Positions 37,435 to 46,251 are shown, counted from the stretch's first letter. The stretch is DNA of 64,000 bases from DASSUW01 sp963849695 (GCA_963849695.1 CAWKIT010000040.1:1-64000); one strand, 5' to 3'. Notes: generated by a model from the sequence alone, not told the origin. A program made the numbers and translations.

Positions 37435-37462
37435 TTGGGTCGCCCGCGGCGCGCCATATCCT
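37435..37462 (+). promoter_or_regulatory. Probable leaderless promoter of mutM
   Basis: TTGGGT (37435-37440), 16-nt spacer, TATCCT (37457-37462), and the GTG start codon 8 nt downstream at 37471. No Shine-Dalgarno is visible before the GTG. Confidence 0.5.
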
Positions 37463-37470
37463 GATCGGCC

Positions 37471-38319
37471 GTGCCCGAGCTCCCCGAGGTCGAGACCATC
37501 CGCCGCCATCTGGCCCCGCATGTCGAAGGGCGGGAGCTGCGCGCGGTCGAGGTCCTCGACGAGCGCTGGACCGGGGCGCTCGCCCCTGAGGAGCTCGCGG
37601 CGGCGGTCGAGGGCCGGCGGATCGAGCGGCTCTCGCGGCGCGGCAAGTACCTGGTGTGGGAGCTCGAGGACGACGCGTTCCTGCTCATGCACCTGCGCAT
37701 GACCGGCACGCTGCTGCTCGACCCGCCGGGCGCGCCCCCGTACGTTCGGGTATGGCTGCGCGTCGGCGATCGCGCGCTCGCGTTCGCCGATCCGCGCCGC
37801 TTCGGAACCGGCGAGCTGGCGCTCGGCGTCGACGCCCTCGAGGGGTTCTTCGCCGCGCGGCTGGGCGTCGAGCCGCTCGACGGCGAGTTCACCGCCGCCC
37901 ACCTGCACGCGCTGGCCCGCACCTCACGCGCGCCGATCAAAGCGTTCCTGCTCGACCAGAAGCGGGTGGCCGGCGTCGGCAACATCTACGCCGACGAGGC
38001 GCTGTTCCGCGCGCGGATCCACCCGCTGCGGCCGGCGAACCGGCTCACGCGCGCGCAGGCCCAGGCGCTGCGCGACGCCGTAGTCGAGTCGCTGAACGCC
38101 GGGATCGAGGCCAAGGGCGCCACGATCGACGACTTCCGCGACCCCGACGGCGTCAGCGGGACCTTCCAGGACCGGTTCCTCGTCCACACCCGCGAGGGCG
38201 CGCCGTGCCCGCGCTGCGATCGCCCGATCCGCAAGCTCCGCGCCGCCGGTCGCGGCACGTACGTGTGCGAGGGCTGCCAGCCGCGCCCGCGGGCGACGAT
38301 CGGCCGCGTGCGGCGCTGA
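37471..38319 (+). CDS. mutM: Formamidopyrimidine-DNA glycosylase (Fpg/MutM)
   Basis: 282 aa. Excises oxidised purines such as 8-oxoguanine. N-terminal PELPEVETIRRHL (Pro nucleophile and catalytic Glu), LMHLRMTGTL, KAFLLDQKRVAGVGNIYADE (H2TH motif), and a complete C-terminal zinc finger (PCPRCDRPIRK... TYVCEGCQP). GTG start with a TATCCT box 8 nt upstream. The gene ends two nucleotides before a dispersed repeat and converges on the glutaredoxin gene. Confidence 0.96.
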   Translation: MPELPEVETIRRHLAPHVEGRELRAVEVLDERWTGALAPEELAAAVEGRRIERLSRRGKYLVWELEDDAFLLMHLRMTGTLLLDPPGAPPYVRVWLRVGDRALAFADPRRFGTGELALGVDALEGFFAARLGVEPLDGEFTAAHLHALARTSRAPIKAFLLDQKRVAGVGNIYADEALFRARIHPLRPANRLTRAQAQALRDAVVESLNAGIEAKGATIDDFRDPDGVSGTFQDRFLVHTREGAPCPRCDRPIRKLRAAGRGTYVCEGCQPRPRATIGRVRR

Positions 38320-38344
38320 GCCGCGGGGATCGGTGGATTGAGGC
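38320..38344. repeat. Dispersed repeat copy between mutM and glutaredoxin genes
   Basis: The reverse strand of this 25-bp stretch differs from 34379-34403 at one position. Contains CGGGGATCGGTGGATT, the complement of the AATCCACCGATCCCCG core. It fills the whole gap between two convergent genes. Confidence 0.75.
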
Positions 38345-38602
38345 TTATGCCGCAGCTTCGGCGAGCGCGGCGAGGCCGCCGGCGCGGTCGACCGCCGCCA
38401 GCTCCTGGTAGCCGCCGATCGGCGTGTCGTCGATGACGACCTGCGGGAACGTCATCATCCCCGTCATCCGCACAAGCTCCGTACGGCCCGACGGGTCCTT
38501 GGCGAGGTTGACCTCGTTGTAGGGGACGTTGCGCTTGTCCAGCAGAGATTTGGCCACGCGGCAGAAGCCACACGGCTCAGTCGTGTAGATGGTGACCCGC
38601 AT
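38345..38602 (-). CDS. Glutaredoxin-like protein
   Basis: 85 aa. Thioredoxin fold with the redox motif EPCGFCRVAKSLLDKRNV (CxxC at 11-14), TFPQVVIDDTPIGGYQEL (cis-Pro and GG-D/Y glutathione site). Reduces protein disulfides or glutathione/mycothiol mixed disulfides. ATG at 38602. Divergent from recO over an AT-rich 39-bp gap (CACTAAATATAG), where TATATT on the minus strand can serve as -10 box. Confidence 0.9.
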   Translation of the reverse strand: MRVTIYTTEPCGFCRVAKSLLDKRNVPYNEVNLAKDPSGRTELVRMTGMMTFPQVVIDDTPIGGYQELAAVDRAGGLAALAEAAA

Positions 38603-38641
38603 CAAGACTTCACTAAATATAGCGTCGCTTCCGGAGGCCTT

Positions 38642-39367
38642 GTGCCCGGCAGTCTGAAGACGGAGGGCATCGTCATCCGCAGCCTGCGGTACGGCGAAGC
38701 CGACCGCATCCTGCACCTCTATACCCCGGATCGCGGAAGGATCGGCGCGATCGCGAAGGGAGTCCGTCGCGCCCGTTCGCGCTTCGGCGGGCGCCTGGAG
38801 CCGTTCTTCCGCGTGAATCTCGTGCTCTATGAGGGCCGCAGCGACCTCCTCACCGTGACCGGCGCCGAGACCGTCGCCGGCCACCCGCGACTTCGCGAGG
38901 ACGCCGGCGCCCTCGACGGCGCGGCGCGCGCCTGCGAAGCGGTCGCGCGCGTGTTCGACGACGGCGACCCGCACGCCGGCGTGTACCACCTGCTCGCCAA
39001 CCAGCTCGCGCTGCTCGACCGGGAGCCGGGGCGGGCCGGCCGCGCCAACGCGCTCGCCTTCCGCGTCAAGCTGCTGCTGGCGGCGGGCTTCGCGCCGCAG
39101 CTGGCCGCCTGCGCCTCGTGCGGCGACGCGGAGCACCTCGTCGGCTTCTCCGGCGCCGCCGGGGGAGTCGTGTGCACGGCCTGCGAGGCGAACGCGTTCG
39201 CCCTCGACCAGGAGGCCCACGACTTCCTCGTGGCCGCCCTCGGGCGGCCCCTTGCCGAGGCGCCGGACGCCCCACCGCGCGCGCTCGCGCAGGCCGAGCG
39301 GGCGATCCTCGAAACCCTCGAGTACCACGCGCACGTCCGGCTGCGGCCCGTCGGCGCCGCGCGCTGA
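38642..39367 (+). CDS. recO: DNA repair protein RecO
   Basis: 241 aa. N-terminal OB fold (KTEGIVIRSLRYGEADRILH, RIGAIAKGVRRARSRFGGRL), helical domain, and a zinc-binding Cys set (CASCGDAEH and CTACEAN). Loads RecA onto SSB-coated DNA with RecR. GTG start preceded by CCGGAGGCC. Normal length. Separated by 106 bp from ppdK. Confidence 0.92.
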   Translation: MPGSLKTEGIVIRSLRYGEADRILHLYTPDRGRIGAIAKGVRRARSRFGGRLEPFFRVNLVLYEGRSDLLTVTGAETVAGHPRLREDAGALDGAARACEAVARVFDDGDPHAGVYHLLANQLALLDREPGRAGRANALAFRVKLLLAAGFAPQLAACASCGDAEHLVGFSGAAGGVVCTACEANAFALDQEAHDFLVAALGRPLAEAPDAPPRALAQAERAILETLEYHAHVRLRPVGAAR

Positions 39368-39459
39368 CGGTACGCGCCTCGGCCGTCGGCCGGCGCCGCA
39401 TGCTCATCGTTCGGGCCCTGGCCGCTCGCCGAACGGTGCAGGGGCCTCCGGGGCCGGGG

Positions 39460-39465
39460 TAGGAT
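39460..39465 (+). promoter_or_regulatory. Probable leaderless promoter -10 box of ppdK
   Basis: TAGGAT ends 8 nt before the ATG at 39474, with no Shine-Dalgarno in between. The -35 region is not convincing (TGCAGG at the 17-nt position). Confidence 0.45.
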
Positions 39466-39473
39466 CGCGGCAG

Positions 39474-42089
39474 ATGGGCGACCAGAAGTGGGTGTACGAC
39501 TTCGCCGAGGGCTCGAAGGACATGCGCGAGCTGCTCGGTGGCAAGGGCGCCAACGTCGCCGAGATGACCCGCGTCCTCGGCGCCGACAAGGTCCCCGCGG
39601 GCTTCACCATCACCACCGAGGCGTGCGTGGCCTACATGAAGGCCGGCCAGGAGGAGCCCGAGGGGATGGCCGAGGAGGTCGAGGAGGCGCTCGAGCGGCT
39701 GCAGGAGCACGCCGGCAAGCAGCTCGGCGACGACGAGGACCCGCTGCTGGTCTCGGTCCGGAGCGGGGGGCGCGAGTCGATGCCCGGGATGCTCGACACC
39801 GTGCTCAACCTCGGTCTCAACGACACGTCGGTCGAGGGGCTGGCCCGCGCCACCGACAACCAGCGCTTCGCCTGGGACTCCTACCGGCGCTTCGTGCAGA
39901 TGTTCGGCAACGTCTCGCGCGGAATCCCCGGCGAGAAGTTCGAGCAGGCGATCAAGGAGATCAAGCAGGACCGCGGCGTCAAGGAGGACACCGAGCTCGA
40001 CGTCGACGCGCTGAAGGAGCTCACGAACCGCTTCAAGGACCTCTACGACTTCCCGCAGGAGCCGCGCGACCAGCTCCGCCAGGCGATCCGCGCCGTGTTC
40101 GACTCCTGGACCGGCGAGCGGGCCGTCCAGTACCGCCGCCTCAACCGGATCCCCGACGAATGGGGCACGGCGGTCAACGTGCAGCAGATGGTGTTCGGCA
40201 ACAAGGGCGACACGTCCGGCTCCGGCGTCGCCTTCAGCCGCGACGAGGTCACGGGCGAGCCCGAGCCGTCCGGCGACTTCCTGCCCAACGCCCAGGGCGA
40301 GGACGTGGTGTCCGGCGTGCGCAATACGAAGGACATCGCCGACATGAAGGAGTGGCTGCCCGAGGCGCACGAGCAGCTGATGGAGATCCTGCGCACGCTC
40401 GAGGCCCACTACATGAACATGCAGGACACCGAGTTCACGGTCGAGGAGGGGCAGTTGTTCATGCTCCAGACCCGCAACGCCAAGCGCCCCGCCCAGGCGG
40501 CGGTGCGCTTCGCGTGCGACGCCGTCGACGAGGGCCTGCTCTCCAAGGAGGAGGCGCTGGCGACGATCGACCCGTCTTCGCTCGACGCGCTGCTGCACCC
40601 GACCTTCGATCCCAAGGCCGACTTCGACGTGCTCGCCACCGGCGTCAACGCCTCCCCCGGGGCGGCGAAGGGCGAGGTGGTGTTCACGGCGGCGGACGCG
40701 GTCAAGGCGGGGGAGGACGGCCGCGACGTCATCCTCGTGCGGCCGTCCACGGCGGCCGACGACGTCGCCGGCTTCCACGCCGCCAAGGGCATCCTCACCT
40801 CCGAGGGCGGCAAGGCCTCGCACGCGGCGCTGGTGGCGCGCGGCATGGGGCGGCCCGCGGTGGTGGGAGCTTCGGCGCTGGCGATCGACCTCGACGCCAG
40901 GGTCATCACGGTCGACGGCACGAAGGTCGCGGAGGGCGACCGGATCGCGATCGACGGCACCAAGGGCTGCGTGACGCTCGAGGACGTGCCGCTGGTGGAG
41001 GCCGAGGTCAACGAGAACTTCGAGCGCGTGCTCGAGTGGGCCGACGAGGTGCGCCGCCTCGGCGTCCGCGCCAACGCCGACACCCCCGAGGACGCGAAGA
41101 AGGCGCGCGAGCTCGGCGCCGAGGGCATCGGCCTGTGCCGGACCGAGCACATGTTCATGGCCGAGGACCGCCAGCCGAAGATGCGGGCGATGATCATGGC
41201 CGACGACGAGGAGGGCCGGCGCGCAGCCCTCGAGGAGCTGCTCCCGTTCCAGCAGCAGGACTTCGAAGGGCTGTTCGAGGCGATGAAGGGACTTCCGGTC
41301 ACGATCCGGCTGCTCGACCCGCCGCTGCACGAGTTCCTCAAGAACCTGCCCGACCTGCGGGCGCAGGTAGAGCGCGCACGGATCGAGGAAAGCGACGATC
41401 TCGCGCAGCTCGAGAAGACGCTCGCCCGCGTGGAGGAGATCCACGAGGAGAACCCGATGCTCGGCACCCGCGGCTGCCGGCTCGGGATCCTCTACCCCGA
41501 GATCTACGAGATGCAGGTCGAGGCGATCATGCGGGCCGTCGCGGCCATGGACACAGCGCCGCACCCGGAGATCATGATCCCGCTGATCGACTACGAGCAC
41601 GAGCTCGAGATCCTGCGCGAGCTGGTGGTCCGGATCGGTGACGAGCACGACCTGCATGCCCCCGATGACTACACCGTCGGGACCATGATCGAGTTGCCCC
41701 GCGCGTGTTTTGTTGCAAACAAGATCGCCATGCACGCGGATTTCTTCAGTTTCGGCACGAACGACCTCACCCAGACCGCGCTCGGCTTCTCCCGCGACGA
41801 CGTCGAGTCGAAGTTCGTGCCCGCCTACATGGAGCGCAAGATCATCGACCGCTCGCCGTTCGAGACGATCGACAAGCCCGGCGTCGGGTGGCTCGTGCGG
41901 CTCGCGGCCTGGGTCGGCCGCGAGGCCCACCCCGGCCTCAAGCTCGGCATCTGCGGCGAGCACGGCGGGGACCCGGAGTCGATCGACTTCTTCCACATGG
42001 CCGGGCTCGACTACGTCTCCTGCTCGCCGTTCCGCGTCCCGATCGCGCGCGTGGCCGCCGCTCAGGCGCAAATTGCACATTCTTCGTGA
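39474..42089 (+). CDS. ppdK: Pyruvate, phosphate dikinase
   Basis: 871 aa. Interconverts pyruvate, ATP and phosphate with phosphoenolpyruvate, AMP and pyrophosphate. ATP-grasp N-domain (LLGGKGANVAEMTRVLG, SVRSGGRESMPGMLDTVLNL), swivelling phosphohistidine domain (LTSEGGKASHAALVARGMG, catalytic His), and PEP-binding TIM barrel with LGTRGCRLG, FFSFGTNDLTQTALGFSRDD and GICGEHGGDPES (catalytic Cys as C-G-E). Full length for the family. ATG with TAGGAT box upstream. A hairpin overlaps the stop and separates it from dgt. Confidence 0.97.
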   Translation: MGDQKWVYDFAEGSKDMRELLGGKGANVAEMTRVLGADKVPAGFTITTEACVAYMKAGQEEPEGMAEEVEEALERLQEHAGKQLGDDEDPLLVSVRSGGRESMPGMLDTVLNLGLNDTSVEGLARATDNQRFAWDSYRRFVQMFGNVSRGIPGEKFEQAIKEIKQDRGVKEDTELDVDALKELTNRFKDLYDFPQEPRDQLRQAIRAVFDSWTGERAVQYRRLNRIPDEWGTAVNVQQMVFGNKGDTSGSGVAFSRDEVTGEPEPSGDFLPNAQGEDVVSGVRNTKDIADMKEWLPEAHEQLMEILRTLEAHYMNMQDTEFTVEEGQLFMLQTRNAKRPAQAAVRFACDAVDEGLLSKEEALATIDPSSLDALLHPTFDPKADFDVLATGVNASPGAAKGEVVFTAADAVKAGEDGRDVILVRPSTAADDVAGFHAAKGILTSEGGKASHAALVARGMGRPAVVGASALAIDLDARVITVDGTKVAEGDRIAIDGTKGCVTLEDVPLVEAEVNENFERVLEWADEVRRLGVRANADTPEDAKKARELGAEGIGLCRTEHMFMAEDRQPKMRAMIMADDEEGRRAALEELLPFQQQDFEGLFEAMKGLPVTIRLLDPPLHEFLKNLPDLRAQVERARIEESDDLAQLEKTLARVEEIHEENPMLGTRGCRLGILYPEIYEMQVEAIMRAVAAMDTAPHPEIMIPLIDYEHELEILRELVVRIGDEHDLHAPDDYTVGTMIELPRACFVANKIAMHADFFSFGTNDLTQTALGFSRDDVESKFVPAYMERKIIDRSPFETIDKPGVGWLVRLAAWVGREAHPGLKLGICGEHGGDPESIDFFHMAGLDYVSCSPFRVPIARVAAAQAQIAHSS

Positions 42090-42121
42090 CAGCCGCCGGC
42101 GCTTGCCGTGGCGGCAGTCAC
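42086..42121 (+). terminator. Hairpin at the ppdK stop codon
   Basis: GTGAC-A-GCCGCC pairs with GGCGGC-A-GTCAC (11 pairs around one A.A mismatch, 12-nt loop). It begins at the ppdK TGA (42087-42089) and ends 9 nt before the dgt GTG. No T-run follows, so it may be a weak terminator or a control element for dgt. Confidence 0.55.
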
Positions 42122-42130
42122 AATGAGGTC

Positions 42131-43114
42131 GTGCTCGTCGCCGACGACTACCGCGCCCGCATCGAGACCTGGGAGGAGAACCAACTCTCGCCGCTCGCCG
42201 CGCGCTCGTACCCGGCCGAGCGCAAGCGAGAGGAGCCCGATTGCGGCCTGCGCACGCCGTTCCAGCGCGACCGCGACCGGATCGTGCACTCGAAGGCGTT
42301 CCGGCGGCTGAAGCACAAGACCCAGGTGTTCGTGGCCCCGGAGGGCGACCACTACCGCACCCGGCTCACCCACACGCTGGAGGCGACCCAGATCTCGCGC
42401 ACGGTCGCGCGGGCGCTGCGGCTCAACGAGGACCTGACGGAGGCGATCGGGCTCGGGCACGACGTCGGCCACCCGCCGTTCGGCCACATCGGCGAGGCCG
42501 TGCTCGACGCATGCGGGCGCGAGCGCTTCGAGCGCGGGTTCCGGCACAACGAGCACTCCCTCCGGGTGGTCGAGGAGCTCAACCTCACGGCGGCGGTGCG
42601 CGACGGCATCCTGCACCACTCGAGCGGCGCCGGCGAGCCGTCGACCCTCGAGGGCAAGATCGTCCGGCTCGTCGACCGGATCGCCTACATCAACCACGAC
42701 ATCGACGACGCGCTGCGTGCCGGGGTGCTCGAGACCGACGCCCTGCCGGCCGAGGAGATCGCGATCCTGGGGGAGACCGGCTCGGCGCGGATCGACACGT
42801 TGGTGCACGACCTGGTCGAGCACTCCGAGCGGGTGGGGGACATCGTGCAGGGCGACGAGGTCGGCGGCGCGATGTCCCGCCTGCGCGCGTTCATGTTCCA
42901 GCAGGTCTACCTCGGCCCGACGGCGCGGGCCGAGCACGCCAAGATCGAGCGCGTGCTGCGCGGGCTGTTCGACTGGTACTGCTCGCACCCGGAGGAGCTG
43001 CCGCCGGGCGAGTCGCTCGCCGAGCGGGTGATCGACTGGCTCGCGGGGATGACCGATCGCTACGCGATCCGCGCCTGGAGCGAGCGCTTCGTGCCGCACG
43101 GCCTCGCAGTCTGA
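42131..43114 (+). CDS. dgt: Deoxyguanosinetriphosphate triphosphohydrolase-like protein
   Basis: 327 aa. HD-domain dNTP triphosphohydrolase. Metal residues: RLTHTLEATQISRTVARAL (His), GLGHDVGHPPFGHIGE (HD pair) and IVRLVDRIAYINHDIDDALR (Asp). Short Dgt form, as in other non-enterobacterial homologues. GTG start is set by homology (VLVADDYRARIETWEENQLS). Next to dnaG, an order shared by many actinobacteria. Confidence 0.92.
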   Translation: MLVADDYRARIETWEENQLSPLAARSYPAERKREEPDCGLRTPFQRDRDRIVHSKAFRRLKHKTQVFVAPEGDHYRTRLTHTLEATQISRTVARALRLNEDLTEAIGLGHDVGHPPFGHIGEAVLDACGRERFERGFRHNEHSLRVVEELNLTAAVRDGILHHSSGAGEPSTLEGKIVRLVDRIAYINHDIDDALRAGVLETDALPAEEIAILGETGSARIDTLVHDLVEHSERVGDIVQGDEVGGAMSRLRAFMFQQVYLGPTARAEHAKIERVLRGLFDWYCSHPEELPPGESLAERVIDWLAGMTDRYAIRAWSERFVPHGLAV

Positions 43115-43117
43115 TGG

Positions 43118-44884
43118 GTGGGCGGCGACACGCAGGACTCGCGCGAGCGGGTCCGGGATGCGGTCGACTTCGAGGAGCTGGTCGGTGCCCGCACGGAGCT
43201 GCGGCGCTCGGGCGCGCAACGGCTGTCCGGGCTGTGCCCGTTCCACGACGAGCGGACGCCGTCGTTCGGGATCGACCCGGTCGAGAAGCTCTACCACTGC
43301 TTCGGCTGCGGCGCGGGCGGCGACGTCTTCTCGTTCGTGATGGAGACCGAGGGGCTCGACTTCGCGGGTGCCCTGGAGTCGCTCGCCGACCGCTACGCGG
43401 TGCAGCTCGAGCGCGAGACCGAGGATCCGCGCGAGGCGGCACGGCGCGAAGCGCGCGACCGGCTCCTGGCCCTGCTCGAGCGCACGGCCGCGTACTACGT
43501 GCGGGTGCTGTGGGAGTCGGCCGAGGCGGCCGCAGCCCGCGCGTACCTGGCTTCGCGGGGCTTGGAGGAGGGGGCGCTGCGCGAGTTCCGGGTCGGGTTC
43601 TCGCCAGGTGCGTACGAGCGGGTGCTCTCCGCCTCCACGCAGGCGGGATACAGCGGCGACGAGCTGGTCGCGAGCGGGCTGGCGGTCGAGCGGCGCGACG
43701 GGCGCGGCCTGATCGACCGCTTCCGCGGGCGCATCATGTTCCCGCTGTGCGACGAGCGCGGCCGGGTCCTCGGGTTCGGGGCGCGCGCGCTGCGGCCGGA
43801 CGACCGACCGAAGTACCTGAACTCGTCCGACAACGCGGTCTTCCACAAGGCGCGGCTCGTGTACGGCGCCGACCTCGCGCGCGCGGCCGCGGCGCGCTCC
43901 GGGCGCGTGATCCTGGTCGAGGGCTACACCGACGCGATCGCGCTGCGCCAGGCCGAGGTGCCCGAGGTGGTCGGCTCGATGGGCACGGCGCTCACCGATC
44001 AGCAGATCGACGCGCTGCGCCGGCTCGCGCCGACCGTGTTGTTCTGCCAGGACCCCGACGCCGCCGGGCAGGAGGCGGTGTCGCGCAGCACGAGCGCGGT
44101 GCGGGCCTTGAACGAGCGGACGCGCGGACGCGGGCTCGACTTCCGGGTCGTGCGCCTCCCCGCCGGGTCGGACCCGGCGGACGTCGTCCAGCGCGACGGC
44201 GCCGACGCCATGCGGGAGCTGCTCGAGCGCGCGGTCCCGCTCGCGCGGTTCGAGGTCGAGCGCGCGCTCGAGCGGGGGGAGACTCGCACGGCCGAGGGGC
44301 GCGACCGGGCGCTGGAGGAGGCCGCCGCCGCGATCCGGCCGCTGCCGCCGAGCGTGCTGCGCGAGGAGCTGGTGCAGCTCGTGGCCGGCAGGCTCCGGCT
44401 GACCGAGAGCCTCGTCGCTTCGGTGCTCGCCGGCGCTCGGCGCCCCGCTCCCGGCCGCGGCTCGTCGAACGGCGCGCGCGCGGCGCTGGATCGCCGCGAG
44501 CAGTCGGAGCGCGCGTTCCTCGCCTACTGCCTCGCGCTGCCGGACGAGGGCGAGGAGCGACTCGCCGCCGCGGACCTCGACGGGCTGTTCTCCGCGCCCG
44601 CCACGCGCCGGGCGGCCGAGTACCTGCGCGGCCGCCTGCGGTCCCCGGCGGGAGAGCTGCCGGCCGGGGACGAGGCGCTCGCGCGCGTGGTCGCCGAGCT
44701 CGTGATCCGCGCCGGAGAGCTGGAGGCGACGCCCGCCAAGCTCGAGCTCGAGGCGCTGCAGCTCGACCTCCACAACCTCGACCGCAGCATCGCCACCGCC
44801 CGCACCGAGGGCCACGAACGCATCGGCGAGCTCGCCCGCGAGCGCCAGCAGGTGCTCGACGCCATCCGCCACCGGTTGAGCTGA
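43118..44884 (+). CDS. dnaG: DNA primase
   Basis: 588 aa. Zinc finger CPFHDERTPSFGID with CFGCGAGG (about residues 40-65), Toprim domain with ILVEGYTDAIAL (Glu) and LFCQDPDAAGQEA (DxD). The C-terminal helicase-binding domain ends in a long helical stretch. GTG at 43118, 4 bp after dgt. Synthesises RNA primers in replication. Intact. Confidence 0.96.
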   Translation: MGGDTQDSRERVRDAVDFEELVGARTELRRSGAQRLSGLCPFHDERTPSFGIDPVEKLYHCFGCGAGGDVFSFVMETEGLDFAGALESLADRYAVQLERETEDPREAARREARDRLLALLERTAAYYVRVLWESAEAAAARAYLASRGLEEGALREFRVGFSPGAYERVLSASTQAGYSGDELVASGLAVERRDGRGLIDRFRGRIMFPLCDERGRVLGFGARALRPDDRPKYLNSSDNAVFHKARLVYGADLARAAAARSGRVILVEGYTDAIALRQAEVPEVVGSMGTALTDQQIDALRRLAPTVLFCQDPDAAGQEAVSRSTSAVRALNERTRGRGLDFRVVRLPAGSDPADVVQRDGADAMRELLERAVPLARFEVERALERGETRTAEGRDRALEEAAAAIRPLPPSVLREELVQLVAGRLRLTESLVASVLAGARRPAPGRGSSNGARAALDRREQSERAFLAYCLALPDEGEERLAAADLDGLFSAPATRRAAEYLRGRLRSPAGELPAGDEALARVVAELVIRAGELEATPAKLELEALQLDLHNLDRSIATARTEGHERIGELARERQQVLDAIRHRLS

Positions 44885-44894
44885 TTCCGTCCGA

Positions 44895-44916
44895 GGGGCG
44901 AACTAGTGTTCGCCCC
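44895..44916 (+). promoter_or_regulatory. Perfect palindrome with SOS-box-like core overlapping the promoter of the HNH gene
   Basis: GGGGCGAAC-TAGT-GTTCGCCCC, 9-bp perfect arms. The core CGAAC-N4-GTTCG matches the actinobacterial/Bacillus LexA box (CGAACRNRYGTTCG) at all but one position (T for the first R). TAGTGT (44904-44909) within it is a -10-like box 7 nt before the ATG at 44917. Confidence 0.6.
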
Positions 44917-45618
44917 ATGGACGCGGGCTGGCTGGCGGAGCAACTCGAGGCAGGACGCTCGATCGAGTCGATCGCGCGCGAGACCGGCCGTGACCCGTCG
45001 ACCGTCGCGTACTGGGTCAACAAGTACGGCCTGGCGTCCGAGCACGCGCCAAAGCACACCGCCCGTGGCGGGATCGACCGCGATGCGTTGACGGCGCTGG
45101 TCGAAACAGGCAAGTCGATCCGTGCCATTGCTGGGGAGCTCGGCGTGAGCGCGACGACTGTCCGTCACTGGCTCTCGAGGTTCGACCTTCAAACCGCGGG
45201 CGCGGAGCGGCGGTCCGGAACTTGGCGCCGGCCCGCGCTCGTGCGCGAGTGCAGGCACCACGGCTGGACGACGTGGGTGCGGTCGGCGCCTGGGCGATAT
45301 CGCTGCAGACAGTGCAGGATGGAGGCAGTGAGCGCCCGTCGGCGGCGCGTCAAGGAGATCCTCGTACGCGAGGCCGGCGGAGCGTGCCGGCTCTGCGGCT
45401 ACTCGCGATACGCGGGAGCGCTGCAGTTTCACCACGTCGACCCCACTGAGAAGGCGTTCGCGCTGTCCAGTCGCGGGCTGGCGCGCTCGCTGGCGAAGGC
45501 TCGGGTGGAGGTGATGAAATGCGTGCTTCTCTGCGCCAACTGCCATGCGGAAGTCGAGGCGGGGGTCGCTACTATTGGCGACTCGAGAGCCCAACTACGA
45601 TTAGCAGGTTCACGGTAG
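44917..45618 (+). CDS. HNH endonuclease with two N-terminal helix-turn-helix motifs
   Basis: 233 aa. Residues 1-40 (LAEQLEAGRSIESIARETGR, DPSTVAYWVNKYGL) and about 49-85 (ALTALVETGKSIRAIAGELG, VSATTVRHWLSRFDL) are two Hin/Homeodomain-like helix-turn-helix units. Residues about 105-140 carry a small Cys-containing segment (CRHHG, CRQCRME). The C-terminal HNH domain has CRLCGYSR, LQFHHVDPTEKAFALSSRG (HH) and CVLLCANCHAEVEAG (second Cys pair and final HNH His). Probably an orphan (non-restriction) nuclease; its target is unknown. The gene appears to be leaderless, with an LexA-like palindrome at its start. Confidence 0.8.
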   Translation: MDAGWLAEQLEAGRSIESIARETGRDPSTVAYWVNKYGLASEHAPKHTARGGIDRDALTALVETGKSIRAIAGELGVSATTVRHWLSRFDLQTAGAERRSGTWRRPALVRECRHHGWTTWVRSAPGRYRCRQCRMEAVSARRRRVKEILVREAGGACRLCGYSRYAGALQFHHVDPTEKAFALSSRGLARSLAKARVEVMKCVLLCANCHAEVEAGVATIGDSRAQLRLAGSR

Positions 45619-45631
45619 TTCAATACACCGG

Positions 45632-45704
45632 TCGGGGGTAATTCAATCGGCAGAATGCTCGGCTGTTAACCGAGTCGTTGTGGGTTCGAGTCCCACCCCC
45701 CGAG
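45632..45704 (+). tRNA. tRNA-Asn (anticodon GTT)
   Basis: 73 nt. Acceptor stem TCGGGGG with CCCCCGA, anticodon stem-loop CTCGGCTGTTAACCGAG with GTT, T-arm GTGGGTTCGAGTCCCAC. Discriminator G; CCA not encoded. A TACGAT box at 45596-45601, inside the end of the HNH gene, could be its -10. Confidence 0.97.
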
Positions 45705-45894
45705 CTTCGAGCCCCGCTTCCCCGCGTGGCGGCGGCGGCGCTCTCGAGTTCGTCAGTACGGAGGAGATTTGTCCGTGTGTCGAGCGCCGGACGTGCTCGA
45801 GCAGCGAGGCGAGCATGGTGGTCGTGCCGCTGAGTGGGCGGCACGCCGTGATCCGTTTACGATCACCGAGAAACCGACCGAGGGGGTTGCCGGG

Positions 45895-46251
45895 ATGGAG
45901 GCCACGACTGTTCGCACGCCGCAGGAGGTCTTCCAGCACCATGCCGAGGTGCTCATCGGAGGCGACCTCGAAGGGATCGTCAGCGACTACTCGGACGATG
46001 CCGTGATGATCACGCCCGCGGGGGTGAAGCGCGGCAAGGACGGCATCCGCGAGACCTTCCGGGAGCTTCTCGCCGACCTGCCCTCCGCTGACTGGGAAGT
46101 GCCCACCCAGATCTTCGAGGGTGACCTGTTGTTCATCGAGTGGAGCGCGGTTTCCGAGAAGACGCGCGTGGAGGACGGGATCGACACCTTCGTGTTCCGC
46201 GACGGGCTCATTCGCGCGCAGACCGTTCGCTACACCCTGCTCGAGAAGTAG
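45895..46251 (+). CDS. SnoaL/NTF2-like protein
   Basis: 118 aa. Alpha-beta cone fold of the NTF2/SnoaL family: VFQHHAEVLIGGDLEGIVSD, YSDDAVMITPAGVKRGKDGI, RETFRELL, FIEWSAVS and DTFVFRDGLIRAQTVRYTLL. Many members bind small molecules; no catalytic dyad can be named. ATG 45895 follows GAGGGGGTTG; the upstream frame contains nothing homologous. It converges on the DUF6458 gene across a hairpin. Confidence 0.85.
   Translation: MEATTVRTPQEVFQHHAEVLIGGDLEGIVSDYSDDAVMITPAGVKRGKDGIRETFRELLADLPSADWEVPTQIFEGDLLFIEWSAVSEKTRVEDGIDTFVFRDGLIRAQTVRYTLLEK

Noticed and set aside
39066..42080. Long minus-strand open frame (1004 codons) opposite ppdK
   Set aside because: It mirrors the complete ppdK gene. 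High GC content opens antisense frames, and its text is repetitive Arg/His/Val/Glu without domains.
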